From Thermoplasmata archaeon (GTDB lineage: Archaea > Thermoplasmatota > Thermoplasmata > Halarchaeoplasmatales > Halarchaeoplasmataceae): 32,670 bases of DNA. The position numbers and the translations under genes were made by a program. Under the pieces are notes generated by a model. The model was not told the origin of the DNA. It made no database searches and saw nothing but the letters and a program-made list of their open reading frames with translations. This document shows, piece after piece, positions 8,511-17,088 of this stretch. Each line of letters starts with the position of its first letter. Within the stretch, counting starts at the first letter, position 1. Location of the stretch: assembly GCA_003551065.1 (NCBI GenBank), contig PULU01000074.1:1-32670 (forward strand). Reading direction: 5' to 3'.

Positions 8511-10463
8511 ATGACAGAAGAAGAAAGTCATATCGAATCAAGAATGGAAGGTAAGGACATATACTCACCTCCCGAGGAGTTCAAAGAACAGGCGAACGTG
8601 AATGATCCAGAAATATACAAGTACGCTGAAGAGAACTACGAAGAGTTCTGGGCAGACCTTGCTGAAAGACTCGATTGGTATGAAAAGTGGGACGAAGTGT
8701 TGAAGTGGGATCCACCTCATGCTGAATGGTTTGTTAATGGGAAATTAAATGCAGCATATAATTGTGTGGATAGACATGTTGAGAATGGAAAAGGCGATAA
8801 GAAAGCTCTTATCTGGGAAGGAGAACCTATGGATGAAACCAAGGAATACACTTTTTCAGAATTGAAAGATGAGGTTTCAAAATTTGCAAACGGTCTTAAG
8901 GAATTGGGAGTTAAAAAAGGAGATATCGTAACATTTTATCTTCCGATGATACCTGAGCTCGCTATCGGTCTTCTAGCATGTGCTAGGATCGGTGCACCTC
9001 ATAGTGTAGTTTTCGGAGGTTTTTCACCTTCCGCATTGAAAGAGAGGATAAATGATGCCGAATCAAAATTCTTAGTTACTGCTGATGGATATTACAGAAG
9101 AGGCAAAGTAATCAATATGTGGGAGAACGCTGAAGAAGCCTTAGAAGGTACGTCCAACGTGGAAAAAGTGATCGCTGTTGAAAGGATCGGAAGAGACGAT
9201 GTTGAATACGAAGAAGGAAGAGATGTCGTTTACGAAGATTTGGTAAAGGACCAGTCCAAGGAATGTGAACCCGAAAAGATGGACGCCGAAGATATGCTGT
9301 TCCTTATGTACACAAGTGGTACAACTGGCAAACCAAAGGGTGTAGTACATACTACAGGAGGATATTTAACAGGTACATCTGCAACCCATAACTATGTTTT
9401 CGACATCAAAGATGACGACATATACTGGTGTACAGCAGATATAGGCTGGATCACAGGTCACAGCTACATCGTTTATGGTCCATTAGCCAACGGAACAACC
9501 ACATTGATGTACGAAGGAGCACCTGACACACCCACTAAAGACAGATTCTGGCAGATAATAGAAAAATATGATGTAACTAAACTTTACACAGCTCCCACAG
9601 CTATCAGGTTGTTCATGAAATGGGGTAGAGAATATCCTGACAAACACGACTTATCTAGTTTGAAGGTTTTAGGTTCTGTAGGAGAACCTATCAATCCTAA
9701 AGCTTGGAAATGGTACCACGAAGTCATAGGTGGTGGAGAATGTCCCATCGTCGATACTTGGTGGCAGACCGAAACCGGTATGATGTTGATCACACCATTA
9801 CCAGGAATAACCGATCTGAAACCGGGTAGTGCAACACATCCATTCCCAGGTCTCAAAGCTGACATCTATGATGCAGCTGGAAATAGCCTTGAAGCTAACC
9901 AAGGAGGATATTTGGTTATCAAGCGACCGTGGCCATCGATGTTGAGAACACTCTACAAAGAACCAGAGAGATACGTGGAAACATACTGGTCAGAGTATGA
10001 AAACGATATCTATTTCGCAGGAGATGGTGCACGAATAGATGAAGACGGATACTTCTGGGTTGTAGGTAGGATAGATGATGTTTTGAACGTTGCAGGACAC
10101 AGGCTCAGCACCATGGAGATGGAAAGTGCACTGGTTGATCACGAAGCAGTTGCTGAAGCTGCGGTAGTTGGAAAACCGGATGAAGTGAAAGGACAAGTTC
10201 CTATAGCTTACGTGATCTTAGAGTCGGGTCGTGAAGCATCTGATGAACTGGCAAGTGAATTGAGAGCCCACGTCGGAAACATCATCGGTCCAATAGGTAA
10301 ACCCGCAGCAGTTAGATTCACAAGAGACCTACCAAAAACAAGATCTGGAAAGATAATGAGAAGGATTTTAAAGAAACTTGAAAAAGGTGAATCCGCTGGA
10401 GACACGTCCACACTAAGAAATCCAGATATCGTAGAAGAGATCAGAGAGATGGTCGAGGAGTAA
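8511..10463 (+). CDS. acs: Acetyl-CoA synthetase, AMP-forming
   Basis: This enzyme activates acetate to acetyl-CoA through acetyl-AMP. The 650-residue length is typical. The ATP-binding P-loop MYTSGTTGKPKGVVH lies at about 264-278, WWQTETG near 417, the hinge region VVGRIDDVLNVAGHR follows, and the C-terminal lysine motif PKTRSGKIMRR lies near 607-617. That lysine is the one acetylated in bacterial Acs to switch off the adenylation step. I start at ATG 8511, six bases after AGGTG, rather than at the GTG at 8502 that overlaps this site. It is monocistronic as far as I can see. An ADP-forming synthetase lies 10 kb away, so the cell has both acetate activation chemistries. Confidence 0.97.
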   Translation: MTEEESHIESRMEGKDIYSPPEEFKEQANVNDPEIYKYAEENYEEFWADLAERLDWYEKWDEVLKWDPPHAEWFVNGKLNAAYNCVDRHVENGKGDKKALIWEGEPMDETKEYTFSELKDEVSKFANGLKELGVKKGDIVTFYLPMIPELAIGLLACARIGAPHSVVFGGFSPSALKERINDAESKFLVTADGYYRRGKVINMWENAEEALEGTSNVEKVIAVERIGRDDVEYEEGRDVVYEDLVKDQSKECEPEKMDAEDMLFLMYTSGTTGKPKGVVHTTGGYLTGTSATHNYVFDIKDDDIYWCTADIGWITGHSYIVYGPLANGTTTLMYEGAPDTPTKDRFWQIIEKYDVTKLYTAPTAIRLFMKWGREYPDKHDLSSLKVLGSVGEPINPKAWKWYHEVIGGGECPIVDTWWQTETGMMLITPLPGITDLKPGSATHPFPGLKADIYDAAGNSLEANQGGYLVIKRPWPSMLRTLYKEPERYVETYWSEYENDIYFAGDGARIDEDGYFWVVGRIDDVLNVAGHRLSTMEMESALVDHEAVAEAAVVGKPDEVKGQVPIAYVILESGREASDELASELRAHVGNIIGPIGKPAAVRFTRDLPKTRSGKIMRRILKKLEKGESAGDTSTLRNPDIVEEIREMVEE

Positions 10464-10481
10464 AACCTTTCCCCAAACCCC

Positions 10482-10500
10482 TTATTTATTTTTTAATTTT
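10482..10500 (+). terminator. T-rich terminator after acs
   Basis: The plus strand reads ttatttattttttaatttt starting about 19 bp after the acs stop. It overlaps the 3' end of the opposing methyltransferase gene. Poly-T tracts without a hairpin are the usual archaeal stop signals. Confidence 0.45.
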
Positions 10501-11130
10501 ACATTTCAAAGTATAAACCATGCCGACCATATGACTGTTGATTCTTTCTACCTCGAATTCGTTTTCCAATATTTGTTCTATATCTCTATCCATATGTGTT
10601 CTTCCAAAGATTTTGGCAGAGATCATCATTGGATAAAAAAGTGGCTTTCCGTATGAATTTTCTGGCCTTCCGGTATCAAGTACTATCATACTACCCTCTT
10701 TTTTCAATATTCTAGCACATTCTTCGACTGCCTTTCTTGGATTCGGTAAAGTTGTAAAAGTAAAAGTAGCGATAATACTATCAAAATGATTATCAGGGAA
10801 TTTCGAATCTAATATATCATCATATTTAGCGCTAGCTTGCTCATGGATCTCCTTGTTTTTTATACGTTCACGAGATCTTTTTAGCATCCCTTCACTTATA
10901 TCTATCCCGATGACCTCACCTTCGTTGAGGTGTTGAGAGATCTTTGGCAGTATCCGTCCTGTTCCTGTACCAATGTCTAACACCCTTTCTTCCCCTGATA
11001 AGTCAAGTGCATCGATGGCCTTGTTTTTCCATTTCTCTTGAGGTCTCCCTACGATTGGGAAAGTATCCACAGAGTCATAAAATGAAGCCCATCTATCGTA
11101 CCTATTGGCGACCTTCTCTTTTTCAGCCAT
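10486..11130 (-). CDS. Class I SAM-dependent methyltransferase (UbiE/Coq5-like)
   Basis: This protein is about 214 residues. It opens with the UbiE-like segment VANRYDRWASFYDSVDTF. Motif I for S-adenosylmethionine binding is VLDIGTGTGRILPKI. It is followed by GEVIGIDISEGMLKRSRERI, motif IV-like FDSIIATFTFTTLPNPRKAVEE and LKKEGSMIVLDTGRPE. The substrate cannot be read from sequence; relatives methylate quinones, lipids or small molecules. The ATG at 11130 is preferred over the TTG one codon earlier. A TATA-like box (tttttatatta, minus strand, about 11150-11160) fits a leaderless start there. It converges on acs with 22 bp between the stop codons. Confidence 0.85.
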   Translation of the reverse strand: MAEKEKVANRYDRWASFYDSVDTFPIVGRPQEKWKNKAIDALDLSGEERVLDIGTGTGRILPKISQHLNEGEVIGIDISEGMLKRSRERIKNKEIHEQASAKYDDILDSKFPDNHFDSIIATFTFTTLPNPRKAVEECARILKKEGSMIVLDTGRPENSYGKPLFYPMMISAKIFGRTHMDRDIEQILENEFEVERINSHMVGMVYTLKCKIKK

Positions 11131-11190
11131 CAAAGTGTTAAAACCACTTCTAATATAAAAATTCTACATAGATATAACAACGTATCAATA

Positions 11191-12144
11191 TCACCATGGA
11201 TAAGTGATACCCAGTGTGAGTTCCTGGTAAATGACCAAGTATGTGAGTACATAACCCAGGATAGCACCAGAGTTTAGTAGAGGTAATCCTGCTTGGGGGT
11301 TACCTTTAAGAACGAACCTCATCAGTACTAATAATCCGATAACTGAACCCATTATACACCCGATAGCTACGATTGATGGGGCATATAGACCGGCAACTGC
11401 AAGACCCGGGAGATGATAGAAAGCCGAAACAGCCAATATACCTGGGATGATAAGATCACCTAGACCTATGAATATTGCATCCCTTTTTTTATCTTTATCT
11501 ACTTCCTGCATGATGCCTTCTTTCTGATAGAATGAATAGTCCAATCTCTTTGGTATTACGAGTATGACAGGAAGTTTCATCTTCATAACACCAGATGCAA
11601 GAGAGATCATATGTTTTGTTTTATAAACCGATATAAAATCATATACAGCTAAAACTATCAACAGAACGAAAACGGGTAGGATACCAAAACTCATGCCGAA
11701 TATGGCAGCTATACCCGCCCCCATAACTATACCGATACCATCTACAACGTACCACTCTGGGAATTTATACAGTAGATATGTAAGAGATATACCTGAGAAA
11801 ACAGCTATCATGAAGGGAAGATCCAAAGTAACTGAGCCGACTCTGAAGACGTATGGTATGAAATAAAATAAAACAGGATAGAAAACATAGAAGATAGTTA
11901 ACCCTACCACCGCCAATATCGCATACTGGATGAAACTGCCTTCGGTATATTTCATAACAGCCAGCATGACCCCTGTGAACAGGATGATAAGACCCACGTA
12001 TATGAGAGGGTTGATGGGATCATCTGTATCTTCTCCAAAGGCTTGGTACTCTTCGGGAAATAGATTTACGACAGCTACAGCTCCAAGCTGTACGATGATC
12101 ATTATGCATACGATTGCTACTACGGGCAGATATTTTCTATCCAA
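11191..12144 (-). CDS. Presenilin/signal-peptide-peptidase-type intramembrane aspartyl protease (A22 family, archaeal PSH)
   Basis: This 317-residue polytopic membrane protein has about nine hydrophobic segments. The two catalytic aspartates of GxGD proteases are visible: Asp169 in AVYDFISVY (YD motif) and Asp230 in IGLGDLIIPG (GxGD motif). The third signature, usually PAL, appears as AGLPLLNSG near 285-293, the form I associate with archaeal homologs. Known relatives cut transmembrane helices within the membrane; the archaeal substrates are unknown. The start codon is TTG, supported by a strong GGGGGT ribosome binding site five bases upstream. It follows the aIF2-beta gene by 11 bp and is probably translated from the same transcript. 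Confidence 0.88.
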   Translation of the reverse strand: MDRKYLPVVAIVCIMIIVQLGAVAVVNLFPEEYQAFGEDTDDPINPLIYVGLIILFTGVMLAVMKYTEGSFIQYAILAVVGLTIFYVFYPVLFYFIPYVFRVGSVTLDLPFMIAVFSGISLTYLLYKFPEWYVVDGIGIVMGAGIAAIFGMSFGILPVFVLLIVLAVYDFISVYKTKHMISLASGVMKMKLPVILVIPKRLDYSFYQKEGIMQEVDKDKKRDAIFIGLGDLIIPGILAVSAFYHLPGLAVAGLYAPSIVAIGCIMGSVIGLLVLMRFVLKGNPQAGLPLLNSGAILGYVLTYLVIYQELTLGITYPW

Positions 12145-12155
12145 CTTCTACCCCC

Positions 12156-12797
12156 TTATAATCTGCTAGCGAATGCCATGGTCCCCTTTACATTATTGAC
12201 CCTGATCTTCACTTCTTCTCCCTTGGTAGCACCGGGCACATATATGATGTATTTACCGACCTTTGCAACACCATCACCTTTGCTACCGATATCTTGGATC
12301 CTGACTTCGTATATGCCTCCTTCTTCGATCCGTTCAGATTCAGCAGTCTTGTGGACCCTTTTCTTCTTTCCTCTTACTGGTCTATGAGCTCCACAGGCAT
12401 CGCATTCTAATATATTGATCCTCCCGTCTTTGACCAAACGAGTATCTGGACGACCACATTCTGAGCATAACACATATTTTTCAACATAATTTTGTAATTT
12501 ATCCCTTATCTTCCTAGGGTTGATCTTACCTTTAAAAACTACCCGTCCATTTTCTCTATCACCGGCAGTAGCCAACTCACGGAGTAGATATTTCATCAGT
12601 TTTTCAGGCTCTCTATTTAACTGATCTGCGATATCGGAAAAATTTCTTAAGATGGTCGTGTTCCCCTCGACCATCGCTTCTATTTTTGGAACCTCGAATC
12701 TAGAATGGTCCGAGATCTTTTCGGGAAGGTCCTTCCTTGCTCTTTTTAATAAATCCCCGTAGTCGTTACCTTCCCCTTCTTTATCTTCTTCAGTCAT
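12156..12797 (-). CDS. Translation initiation factor aIF2 subunit beta with C-terminal TRAM domain
   Basis: The first 150 residues are the archaeal IF2-beta/eIF5 fold. They comprise the N-terminal helix YGDLLKRARKDLP, the alpha-beta core (ILRNFSDIADQLNREPEKL through FKGKINPRKIRDKL) and a four-cysteine zinc ribbon CSEC...CDAC (Cys111, 114, 132, 135). Residues about 153-213 form a TRAM RNA-binding domain: EGGIYEVRIQDIGSKGDGVA, then YIIYVPGATKGEEVKIRV. aIF2-beta helps the trimeric factor deliver initiator tRNA to the ribosome. TRAM-extended forms are, to my recollection, known from halophiles and some methanogens, so this is a lineage feature rather than a new fusion. A TATA-like stretch (about 12826-12834, minus) suggests a nearly leaderless transcript that also carries the protease gene. 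Confidence 0.93.
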   Translation of the reverse strand: MTEEDKEGEGNDYGDLLKRARKDLPEKISDHSRFEVPKIEAMVEGNTTILRNFSDIADQLNREPEKLMKYLLRELATAGDRENGRVVFKGKINPRKIRDKLQNYVEKYVLCSECGRPDTRLVKDGRINILECDACGAHRPVRGKKKRVHKTAESERIEEGGIYEVRIQDIGSKGDGVAKVGKYIIYVPGATKGEEVKIRVNNVKGTMAFASRL

Positions 12798-12893
12798 GTT
12801 ATCTAAATGCAGTTAGGTTTATTTGGTTTAAAAATGTATTGGTTTGACTCGGATGGGTCTTTCTAATTCCATAGGACAGCGTTTTTGTGATAG

Positions 12894-12903
12894 TTATTTA
12901 TAT
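12894..12903 (+). promoter_or_regulatory. TATA box of the universal stress protein gene
   Basis: The sequence ttatttatat is centred about 26 bp upstream of the ATG at 12924, which predicts a leaderless or near-leaderless mRNA. Confidence 0.5.
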
Positions 12904-12923
12904 CATGTCGGTGTTTTTAAAAC

Positions 12924-13364
12924 ATGTACGAAAAAGTTGTTATTCCTACGGATGGTTCCGAAGTCGCATTTAAAGGGATCAAAGAAGGATTAGAGATGGC
13001 CAAATGTCTAGGTATTAAGGCGGTAGCTGTATATGTGATAGACACGTCTGAATACCAGGGACTTCATCATGCTAGTATAAAGGGATCCGTAAAAAGTGGA
13101 TTAAAGGAAACCGGTACAAAAGCTTTGAAAGAAGTAAAAAAGATGGCTAACGAACTTGATGTATTATTGGAGACTAGGATAAAGGAAGGGAAACCATACC
13201 AAGAAATAAATAAAATAGCTAAGGCTAATGATATTATATACATAAGTAGCCATGGCCTTTCAGGTTTCACCCAATTCTTTTTAGGAAGTACAACTGAAAG
13301 GGTATTGAAACACTCCTCCGCGACAGTTGCAGTAGTGATGGGAGGATTTGTAAAAACTGAATAG
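12924..13364 (+). CDS. Universal stress protein, UspA family
   Basis: This 146-residue single-domain Usp begins MYEKVVIPTDGSEVAFKGI, where Asp10 contacts the nucleotide in ATP-binding members. The C-terminal ATP loop follows the expected pattern of G-x2-G, about nine residues, then G-S/T. It is seen in SSHGLSGFTQFFLGSTTERVLKHS, and the final strand is ATVAVV. The protein is therefore predicted to be the ATP-binding type; its output is unknown, as for most of the family. It is a monocistronic gene facing rpl10e tail to tail with a 12-bp gap. Confidence 0.92.
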   Translation: MYEKVVIPTDGSEVAFKGIKEGLEMAKCLGIKAVAVYVIDTSEYQGLHHASIKGSVKSGLKETGTKALKEVKKMANELDVLLETRIKEGKPYQEINKIAKANDIIYISSHGLSGFTQFFLGSTTERVLKHSSATVAVVMGGFVKTE

Positions 13365-13376
13365 TTCTTCTTACCT

Positions 13377-13883
13377 TTATTCAGCAGGATCTACTCTCTT
13401 CCTGCATGGTGAAGGTAATTTCATCGATGCCTTTCTCAAAGCTTCCTTTGCAGACAACTCGTTTTTTTCATCGACCCAGACCTTTATAACAGCTTGTCCG
13501 GAGTTCACTCTTGCAGCGTTGCCTACAGTCTTACCGAATGATCTTCTCATACCCTCGGATAATCTGTCTGCTCCTGCTCCTGTAGCTTGTTTATTTTCTC
13601 TAAGTACATGATGCGGATAGACTAGGATTTTGGCTTTGAAGTTTCCTTCTCCCACATTTTTTGTTAAGTACCTAGTAAGTACGACACGAGCGGCTTCAAG
13701 AGCATCATCTTTGATCTGGCATTTCTCTTCTATGATTAGAGTTACCTCTAAATCGAAATCAGCTTTACGATTACCCATGGTGAATTGACCTACACGGACA
13801 TGGGGTGTTCCTCCGATGTACTTCTTTCTGGTATAGCTTTGTCCTTTTATTTCACGGTACATCCGTCCTGGTTTTCGGGGCAT
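13377..13883 (-). CDS. rpl10e: 50S ribosomal protein L10e (uL16)
   Basis: This 168-residue protein is the archaeal counterpart of bacterial L16. It forms part of the large subunit near the A-site tRNA. Recognisable stretches are MPRKPGRMYREIKGQSYTRK at the start, VRVGQFTMGN, KILVYPHHVLRENK, GADRLSEGMRRSFGK and AVIKVWVDEKN. A TATA box (atttatatat, minus strand) about 30 bp upstream implies a very short leader and independent transcription from the DUF2299-like gene just upstream. Confidence 0.97.
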   Translation of the reverse strand: MPRKPGRMYREIKGQSYTRKKYIGGTPHVRVGQFTMGNRKADFDLEVTLIIEEKCQIKDDALEAARVVLTRYLTKNVGEGNFKAKILVYPHHVLRENKQATGAGADRLSEGMRRSFGKTVGNAARVNSGQAVIKVWVDEKNELSAKEALRKASMKLPSPCRKRVDPAE

Positions 13884-13910
13884 AGTATATCGCCTTCATC
13901 CTTTACTCTT

Positions 13911-13920
13911 ATATATAAAT
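13911..13920 (-). promoter_or_regulatory. TATA box of rpl10e
   Basis: The minus strand reads atttatatat at the distance expected for a start site about six bases before the rpl10e ATG. It lies immediately beyond the stop codon of the upstream gene. Confidence 0.5.
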
Positions 13921-13922
13921 TT

Positions 13923-14411
13923 TTACCTGTAAAGCGACGGCCCTGTTTTTGTACTGGACATCTCGTCCTTTTTCGAGACCGCGCCACCCAACGACTGGAA
14001 GTGTATAGTAGTTCTCATACCCATATTTATGACCCTTTGTATCATATCGAAAAGACTAGTTTTATTTAGTTCATCCATATAGATATGCTTCTTGATCACG
14101 ATAGAATCTGGTAATTTGTTGTCGTCACGATGAATATTGTATATCATTGCATTTTCAGACAATAACATAACCAAGGATTTTTCAAAATTGTTCCTCTGCT
14201 TGTTTTCCAATTTTTGAATGACCTTTTTATGTTCTTCACTCACATTCAATTTGTAAACTACCTCGAGTCTATCCACGTATCTCAGAGGCTTACCTAACAA
14301 TACTGTTCTATTACCATGTTTTAACTGGATCATCCAATCAAGTTTAGGATGCTCGTTTTCTTTGTACTCCCTGTCATCTTCGTCTAGCCATTCTGATATC
14401 TGCTCTTTCAT
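13923..14411 (-). CDS. Small soluble protein, DUF2299-like
   Basis: This 162-residue protein has no membrane segment or catalytic motif that I can see. The layout matches my memory of DUF2299: a start with WLDEDDREYK, a strand pattern LDWMIQLKHG, then a segment like SEEHKKVIQKLENKQRNNFE, and the later LPDSIVIKKHIYMDELNKTS. The match is by overall pattern and is tentative. The function of that family is unknown. A TATA-like box (attattatag, minus strand, about 14437-14446) suggests a leaderless transcript. It lies upstream of rpl10e, which has its own promoter. Confidence 0.6.
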   Translation of the reverse strand: MKEQISEWLDEDDREYKENEHPKLDWMIQLKHGNRTVLLGKPLRYVDRLEVVYKLNVSEEHKKVIQKLENKQRNNFEKSLVMLLSENAMIYNIHRDDNKLPDSIVIKKHIYMDELNKTSLFDMIQRVINMGMRTTIHFQSLGGAVSKKDEMSSTKTGPSLYR

Positions 14412-14469
14412 AGTATCTAATTGAACTAAAACATGCGACTATAATAATCCTTTCGGAAAAAGTTCGATA

Positions 14470-15030
14470 TCAAAGAAATACTATCTCTATAAGATATAAT
14501 ATTGACAATGGGACCATCACCATAAGAAAATCGTCATCGATGATTATAGAGGGATATTCTGCTAAAATAGCAACTACGGATCCTATTATAGCTAGGGGAA
14601 CTATTATCATGAAAGAATAACCAGTCATTAAGTTCATTATGATAATCCCTATTATAGCCCATGCTATCAGGGGTACAGAAGGATAATATTTGGGTATATG
14701 ATACTTTATTTCTCCTATGAGAGGATCTACTATACCCATACCGATAAAACAGAGTACATTCCAATGCATCGGAAAAAGAATCAAGGCAATACCCGCTGCT
14801 ATAGCTGCCCAAGCGTAGGCTGCGATCTGTTTTTTCTCATAATCTCTCATCCCAAATATATGCCATCCCTTATATAGTCTCAATCCCTCAAAGGCAAGGA
14901 TAGAAATAACTAATATGATCAATAGCGATCTTTTACTGTAACCGAAGATTTCGCTGGGTAATAAATAGTACACTAAAACTATCCAAGTCATCGAGTGTAT
15001 TACCCTTCGTAACAAATGATCTTCATTCAT
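14470..15030 (-). CDS. Integral membrane protein, distant dolichol/phytol kinase-like (COG0170 type)
   Basis: This 186-residue protein has about six hydrophobic helices. Two short features resemble CTP-dependent lipid kinases of the SEC59/phytol kinase group. The first is the mid-protein MGIVDPLIGEIK, where such enzymes have GD-A-x-x-G. The second is the C-terminal LAEYPSIIIDDDFLMVMVPL, where they have E-(x)n-DDN-(x)n-P. EGLRL after the second helix and RDYEKKQIAA also fit. If correct, it phosphorylates a polyprenol or similar lipid at the membrane. Key residues differ (DDD instead of DDN, GIVDP instead of GDA), so it could be an inactive or altered relative. The start has GAGAAGG close upstream. 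Confidence 0.55.
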   Translation of the reverse strand: MNEDHLLRRVIHSMTWIVLVYYLLPSEIFGYSKRSLLIILVISILAFEGLRLYKGWHIFGMRDYEKKQIAAYAWAAIAAGIALILFPMHWNVLCFIGMGIVDPLIGEIKYHIPKYYPSVPLIAWAIIGIIIMNLMTGYSFMIIVPLAIIGSVVAILAEYPSIIIDDDFLMVMVPLSILYLIEIVFL

Positions 15031-15123
15031 TTACCTTCTCCAATCATCAATCGGGTTTGACCTTATATTCAAACAGCGAGTAAACTAATCCATAATGTGG
15101 TAATATCTAAAGATTTGGTTTTT

Positions 15124-15138
15124 AAAAAAATAAAAAAA
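15124..15138 (-). terminator. T-rich terminator after paaK-type gene
   Basis: The minus strand reads TTTTTTTATTTTTTT about 20 bp beyond the stop codon of the phenylacetate-CoA ligase gene. It is the clearest poly-T signal in the window. Confidence 0.6.
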
Positions 15139-15156
15139 GGGTTTGATATAGAGAGA

Positions 15157-16473
15157 TCATATCTCTTCTATACGGTCTTCCTCTTCCCTTAGATCTACAA
15201 CTCTTTTAGCTTTTCCGACTGTCCTAGGCAACGTTCCAGGTTCGAGTAGTTTAACTCTAGCCTTTATATTCAAAATAGCCGTGATGTTTTCAGAAGTTCT
15301 CCCTAGTAATTCTTCTTCGTCGTATTCGTCTGAATCGTAGTATTCTCTGTCAACTTCCACTCTAACGAAAAGTTTGTCCAAAACATCTCTGTCAACTATT
15401 ATCTGATAATGCTCACCGATCCCTTCAGTTTCTAATAGAGCTTCTTCGATCTGGCTTGGGAATACGTTCACACCACCAACGATCAACATATCGTCGCTTC
15501 TACCTTCAATGCGCTTTATCTTAGGATGATACCTGCCACATTCACACTCTTCGTATTCGATAGTCGCGATGTCTTTTGTTCTGTACCTTAATAACGGCAT
15601 AGCTTCTCTGGAAAGCATAGTGAAAACCATCTCTCCTTTTTCTCCTTCTGGCAGTACTTCACCGGTATTCGGGTCGATAGTTTCAACATAGAACTCGTCT
15701 CCCCATATGTGGAGTCCATTTTGTTCTGGACATTCCACGGCTACTCCGGGACCATAAAGTTCGGACATGCCATAGACATCCTGTGCATTCAATCCGAAGG
15801 AATCTTGGATACTTGTCCTAGCTTCTTCACTCCACGGTTCCGCACCGAACATTCCAACTCTAAGATTGAAATCCTCTCGAGGGTCAAATCCATGCTTTTG
15901 GGCAGCCTCTGCTAGATAGATTGCATAAGATGGGGTACAAGCAAGAACTGAGGTTTGGAAATCTTTCATCATCTGGATCTGTTTTTTTGTGTTCCCTGTT
16001 GACGTGGGTAGTACTGAACATCCCAATTCTTCAGCACCCTGATGGAAACCTAAACCACCTGTGAACAACCCATATCCGTATGCGTTTTGAACTATATCAG
16101 ATGGTTCAACCCCTGCAGTCGAATAACATCTTGCCATCAGATCGTTCCAAGTGTCCATGTCGTTACGAGTGTATGAAACAACCGTGGGTTTTCCTGTAGT
16201 TCCGCTGGAAGCATGGAATCGAACTACATCATCTTTATTCACTGCCAATATCCCATAGGGATAGTGGTCTCTAAGATCATCTTTTACCGTGAAAGGGACT
16301 TTGTGTACATCGTCTAGACTTTTTATGTCCTTAGGGGTTATGCCTTCATTTTTGAATCTTCTCTTATACATAGGAACGTTATCGTAGGCATACTTTACCA
16401 TCTTGAGCATCTTCTCTTCCTGTACCTTTCTGATCTCGTCCCTCTTCATCAATTGAGCTTTTTTATTGAACAT
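15157..16473 (-). CDS. paaK: Phenylacetate-CoA ligase (AMP-forming, PaaK family)
   Basis: This 438-residue enzyme has the typical PaaK length. It activates aryl acids such as phenylacetate to CoA thioesters. The N-terminal segment KMVKYAYDNVPMYKRRF, the substrate-binding start VPFTVKDDLRDHYPYG, the P-loop FHASSGTTGKPTVVSYT, YGYGLFTGGLGFHQGAE, DVYGMSELYGPGVA and IEGRSDDMLIVGGVNVFPSQ are all family marks. In archaea such ligases often serve aromatic amino-acid fermentation together with ketoacid:ferredoxin oxidoreductases; none is in this window. The ATG is preceded by AAGGTGG at six bases. A flavodoxin gene lies 72 bp upstream on the same strand. The exact aryl acid is not predictable. Confidence 0.93.
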   Translation of the reverse strand: MFNKKAQLMKRDEIRKVQEEKMLKMVKYAYDNVPMYKRRFKNEGITPKDIKSLDDVHKVPFTVKDDLRDHYPYGILAVNKDDVVRFHASSGTTGKPTVVSYTRNDMDTWNDLMARCYSTAGVEPSDIVQNAYGYGLFTGGLGFHQGAEELGCSVLPTSTGNTKKQIQMMKDFQTSVLACTPSYAIYLAEAAQKHGFDPREDFNLRVGMFGAEPWSEEARTSIQDSFGLNAQDVYGMSELYGPGVAVECPEQNGLHIWGDEFYVETIDPNTGEVLPEGEKGEMVFTMLSREAMPLLRYRTKDIATIEYEECECGRYHPKIKRIEGRSDDMLIVGGVNVFPSQIEEALLETEGIGEHYQIIVDRDVLDKLFVRVEVDREYYDSDEYDEEELLGRTSENITAILNIKARVKLLEPGTLPRTVGKAKRVVDLREEEDRIEEI

Positions 16474-16545
16474 ATATTTCCACCTTGGATTTTATCTTAA
16501 ACCACCGAGTATAGAGAATGATTATAAGTTTTTCGAAAACCTATA

Positions 16546-17025
16546 TCACAATATACGTTCTAAAAAATTAGAGATATCCTCTAGATGTTTTCTCTCCTCG
16601 ACATCTTTATCTCTTAAACTCAAAACTTCTTTTGGTTCTCCTGCTATCTCCTGCATATCGTTAAACGTTTTAGATTCTCCGCCCCCGCCGTGCGTACAAA
16701 AAAATGCAGTTTGAGATATTTCATCTTTATAGTTTTCCAGGTATGTTCTGATAGCCGGTGTCACTTTCCCTGCCCACACAGGCGTACCTACTATCAACAT
16801 ATCAAAATTTTCAGGATGATAAGAAATGTCCTTTATCTCAGTTTTCTTTTTCATCAAGGCATCTTTACCTGCTATGACATATCCCGTATTCCCATCTCGG
16901 TTTTTCTTATCTATTATCTCCTCTGTTTTGACTTCTATATCTTTTTTATTCAATACCTCTTTAATGTCCATAGCCGCTTTCCTTGTTGTTCCTGTCCGTG
17001 AATAGTACGAGATCAATATATTCAT
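16546..17025 (-). CDS. Flavodoxin family protein
   Basis: This 159-residue protein begins ILISYYSRTGTTRKAA, where SRTGTTRK is the FMN-phosphate loop. Further marks are DMLIVGTPVWAGKVTPAI and AFFCTHGGGGESKTFNDM, the loops around the isoalloxazine ring. It is a short-chain flavodoxin of the kind that carries electrons in the cytoplasm or acts as a small FMN protein. GGGTAATC precedes the ATG. Lying between paaK and the lctP-type permease on the same strand, it may serve electron transfer in the same pathway, but this is only positional evidence. Confidence 0.9.
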   Translation of the reverse strand: MNILISYYSRTGTTRKAAMDIKEVLNKKDIEVKTEEIIDKKNRDGNTGYVIAGKDALMKKKTEIKDISYHPENFDMLIVGTPVWAGKVTPAIRTYLENYKDEISQTAFFCTHGGGGESKTFNDMQEIAGEPKEVLSLRDKDVEERKHLEDISNFLERIL

Positions 17026-17088
17026 GATTACCCTAGTTCTGAAACCATCCCTAGATATATCAATCTTATTATTTTATTTGAATACATG

